Below are positions 5,982 to 7,280 of a DNA stretch of 7,280 bases, one piece after another. This DNA is from an uncultured Polymorphobacter sp. (GTDB lineage Bacteria > Pseudomonadota > Alphaproteobacteria > Sphingomonadales > Sphingomonadaceae): the NCBI GenBank assembly GCA_937871645.1, contig CALMPZ010000339.1, positions 1 to 7,280 on the forward strand, given 5' to 3'. Every line of letters starts with the position of its first letter. Within the stretch, counting starts at the first letter, position 1. The notes below the pieces were generated by a model. The model worked only from the letters and a program-made list of their open reading frames with translations. It had not been told where the DNA came from and did no database searches. Both the position numbers and the translations under genes were made by a program.

Positions 5982-6043
5982 CTTCCCTCTCCCCTCGCGG
6001 GAGAGGGCGACTCGCGCGCCAGCGCGGCGGGGTGAGGGGGAAG
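5982..6043. repeat. GC-rich palindromic repeat element (dispersed type)
   Basis: The 62-base unit is bounded by CTTCCC (5982-5987) and GGGAAG (6038-6043). Inside are a 9-bp stem CCCTCTCCC/GGGAGAGGG (5985-5993 with 5999-6007) and a second CGCGC-GCCA-GCGCG (6013-6026). Sequences of this form are scattered between genes in sphingomonads and other high-GC proteobacteria and often yield spurious proteins containing PLAGEG or RASAAG. I identify it from structure and memory; copy number needs the genome. Confidence 0.65.
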
Positions 6044-6072
6044 CGACGGTGGGAAGTGAAGAAGAAGCAAGG

Positions 6073-6093
6073 AGCATGGGCAAAGCCCATGCT
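6073..6093. repeat. 9-bp perfect hairpin
   Basis: AGCATGGGC (6073-6081) and GCCCATGCT (6085-6093) flank AAA. No U-run follows on either strand, so it is more like a repeat palindrome than a terminator. It lies between the palindromic element at 5982-6043 and the long hairpin at 6154-6196. Confidence 0.55.
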
Positions 6094-6153
6094 GTCGTCG
6101 GACGGGTTCGTCGGCTTTGCCGCCGCCCCGCCGGCCGGGCTTGCGCGAGTCCG

Positions 6154-6196
6154 CGCGTAAGTCGAAATTCGCGAAGGGCGAATTTTGCCTTACGCG
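6154..6196 (-). terminator. 43-nt hairpin downstream of tRNA-Gly
   Basis: CGCGTAAG (6154-6161) pairs with CTTACGCG (6189-6196). After one mismatch the stem continues CG/TG (one wobble) and AAATTCGC/GCGAATTT (6165-6172 with 6178-6185), around a GAAGG loop: 18 pairs in all. It begins 17 bases after the tRNA-Gly CCA. No T-run follows, so it may be a processing or Rho-linked end of the tRNA transcript, or another dispersed palindrome. Confidence 0.5.
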
Positions 6197-6213
6197 TTGG
6201 CCGCGCTGGCGGC

Positions 6214-6287
6214 TGGAGCGGGTAGCGGGGATCGAACCCGCATATGAAGCTTGGAAGGCTACCGCTCTACCATTGAGCTATACCCGC
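6214..6287 (-). tRNA. tRNA-Gly (anticodon TCC)
   Basis: A cloverleaf of 74 nt with encoded CCA. The acceptor GCGGGTA pairs with TACCCGC, the discriminator is T, the D arm is GCTC/GAGC, the anticodon loop CTTCCAA gives TCC, the variable loop is 4 nt, and the T arm is GCGGG-TTCGATC-CCCGC. The anticodon stem GTAGC/GCTTC has a U-U mismatch at its second pair (28-42), which is unusual. It is 18 bases downstream of tRNA-Tyr and probably shares its transcript. Confidence 0.95.
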
Positions 6288-6305
6288 ACCGTGCGTCGGG
6301 ACAGG

Positions 6306-6391
6306 TGGTGGAGGGGGTTGGATTTGAACCAACGTAGGGAAAACCCGGCAGATTTACAGTCTGCTGCCATTGACCGCTCGGCCACCCCTCC
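6306..6391 (-). tRNA. tRNA-Tyr (anticodon GTA)
   Basis: A class II cloverleaf of 86 nt with encoded CCA. The acceptor GGAGGGG pairs with CCCCTCC, the discriminator is A, the anticodon stem GCAGA/TCTGC has loop CTGTAAA giving GTA, the long variable arm is CGGGTTTTCCCTAC, and the T arm is GTTGG-TTCAAAT-CCAAC. The tandem Tyr-Gly order is the same as in the E. coli thrU-tyrU-glyT-thrT-tufB cluster. Confidence 0.97.
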
Positions 6392-6433
6392 ACGGACGTG
6401 TCCTTCGTCGCAACCTTGCGGCTGCGAGGCGCG

Positions 6434-6463
6434 GTTAGTGGCGAACCGGCGCCCCGCTGTCAA
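6434..6463 (-). promoter_or_regulatory. candidate promoter of tRNA-Tyr-tRNA-Gly
   Basis: On the minus strand a consensus -35 TTGACA (6458-6463) is followed after 18 bp by a weak -10 ACTAAC (6434-6439). The start would be near 6427, about 36 bases before the tRNA. The -35 is convincing and the -10 is less so. Confidence 0.55.
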
Positions 6464-6467
6464 CAAC

Positions 6468-6476
6468 TGGTATAAA
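6468..6476 (+). promoter_or_regulatory. candidate extended -10 promoter of rlmB
   Basis: TGG-TATAAA (6468-6476) is an extended -10 element, with no -35 match 17 bp upstream. The start would be near 6483, 36 bases before the rlmB ATG. It lies five bases from the tRNA-Tyr -35, so the two polymerases could exclude each other. Confidence 0.5.
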
Positions 6477-6518
6477 ATTCGCTTCGTTGCAGCAGACTGG
6501 CCCGCTACAGGCTGCACC

Positions 6519-7274
6519 ATGGGACGCAGACCACACCCCCGAAACGCTGCCGGGCAAAAAAGCAGCTACCCGCGCCTGTATGGCCGCCATGCGGTGTTCG
6601 CCGCGCTCGATAATCCCGAGCGCGTCCATCGCAAGCTCTATGTCACGCATGAAACCGCCAAGGAGATCGTCATCCCCAAGGGGCTGACGGTGCAGTACGG
6701 CGATTCCTATGACCTGGCGCGGCTGATCCCGAACGACGCGCCGCATCAGGGCTATGTGCTCGAGGTCGAGCCGCTCGAGAACCCGTGGATCGGCGACATC
6801 TTCGCTTTGGGCGAAGGCAACAGGCGCCCGCTGCTGGTGCTCGACCAGGTCACCGACCCGCACAATGTCGGTGCCATCCTGCGCTCGGCGGCGGCGTTCA
6901 ATGCGCTCGCACTGGTGACGCAGGACCGTCACGCCCCGACCGAATCGGGCGTGCTGGCAAAGGCCGCTTCGGGCGCGCTCGAAACCGTGCCGTGGTGCCG
7001 GGTGGTCAATCTGGCGCGCGCGCTCGATGAGATGGCCGAAGCCGGATATTGGCGAATCGGCCTCGACGGGCGCGGCGAAGTGACGATCGATGCCACGCTG
7101 CACGGCGTCAAACCGGCGCTGGTGCTCGGTGCCGAGGGCGAAGGCATGCGCCACAACACCGTCGAACATTGCGACGTGCTGGCGCGGCTGCCGATGACCG
7201 GCAACATGGAGAGCCTCAACGTCTCGAACGCCGCCGCCATCGCGCTCTACGCGGCGGCGACGCAGGCCGGCTAA
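6519..7274 (+). CDS. rlmB: SpoU/TrmH-family 23S rRNA 2'-O-methyltransferase, RlmB type
   Basis: This SPOUT (trefoil-knot) enzyme uses S-adenosylmethionine to methylate a ribose 2'-OH. RlmB acts on G2251 of 23S rRNA (E. coli numbering). The 251 residues match RlmB. Residues 20-86 form the small L30e-like substrate domain (YGRHAVFAAL, 21-30; HQGYVLE, 76-82). Then come SpoU motif 1, LDQVTDPHNVGAILRSA (108-124, with Asn116 and Arg122), motif 2, LVLGAEGEGM (201-210), and motif 3, PMTGNMESLNVSNAAAIALY (225-244). The frame is open back to 6117 across two tRNAs, so the ATG at 6519-6521, just ahead of the conserved YGRHAV, is the credible start. A strong Shine-Dalgarno is absent. A related tRNA-modifying TrmH member is the main alternative. 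Stop TAA at 7272-7274. Confidence 0.93.
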   Translation: MGRRPHPRNAAGQKSSYPRLYGRHAVFAALDNPERVHRKLYVTHETAKEIVIPKGLTVQYGDSYDLARLIPNDAPHQGYVLEVEPLENPWIGDIFALGEGNRRPLLVLDQVTDPHNVGAILRSAAAFNALALVTQDRHAPTESGVLAKAASGALETVPWCRVVNLARALDEMAEAGYWRIGLDGRGEVTIDATLHGVKPALVLGAEGEGMRHNTVEHCDVLARLPMTGNMESLNVSNAAAIALYAAATQAG

Positions 7275-7280
7275 GCCTAG

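Noticed and set aside
5927..6070. N-terminal extension of the transporter
   Set aside because: The extra residues translate the palindromic repeat (SPARGEG-like) and precede the normal MSQLHKSP start. Typical over-extension.
6117..6518. N-terminal extension of rlmB by 134 codons
   Set aside because: It would read through the antisense of two intact tRNA genes and the promoter region. The RlmB family starts near YGRHAV.
1..7280. CRISPR array, insertion sequence, prophage or toxin-antitoxin genes
   Set aside because: No regularly spaced repeats, transposase or integrase motifs, or small paired genes were seen on either strand.

Overview
The window looks like the chromosome of an alphaproteobacterium, most likely a sphingomonad. 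The grounds are high GC, the sequence of the RpoB N-terminus, the order tRNA-Trp / secE / nusG / rplK / rplA / rplJ / rplL / rpoB, and dispersed GC-rich palindromes of a kind common in that group. The assignment rests on recognition by eye; no search was run. Nearly all genes lie on the minus strand, so transcription runs from high to low coordinates. Only rlmB, at the right edge, is on the plus strand.

Right to left: rlmB (6519-7274, +) diverges from a tRNA-Tyr / tRNA-Gly pair (6214-6391, -), and their candidate promoters lie side by side at 6434-6476. Below the tRNAs is about 290 bases of palindrome-rich non-coding DNA (5927-6213). Then comes a divergent SLC1/GltP-type (DAACS) transporter (4718-5926, -). 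A good sigma70-like promoter (4670-4698) follows, reading into tRNA-Trp (4576-4651), secE and nusG. Next are rplK and rplA, ended by a GCAA-loop hairpin terminator (2386-2411). A new promoter (2310-2337) with a tandemly repeated -35 region opens a roughly 260-nt structured leader before rplJ and rplL. A very stable hairpin (962-1002) and a 370-base non-coding stretch with a C-rich transcript strand and a G-quadruplex motif separate rplL from rpoB. Only the first 197 codons of rpoB lie in the window (1-591).

The genes work together in gene expression: SecE (protein export), NusG (transcription elongation), the L1 and L11 stalk proteins, the L10-L12 stalk, RNA polymerase beta, three tRNAs, and a 23S rRNA methyltransferase. 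The transporter is the one member with no obvious link to this machinery. It sits where many proteobacteria carry a tuf gene.

I see no undescribed multi-gene system, CRISPR array, transposase or phage gene. The unusual material is in the non-coding DNA (leader structures, hairpins without U-tracts, palindromes, a G4/rut-like tract) and in the altered signature motifs of the transporter.
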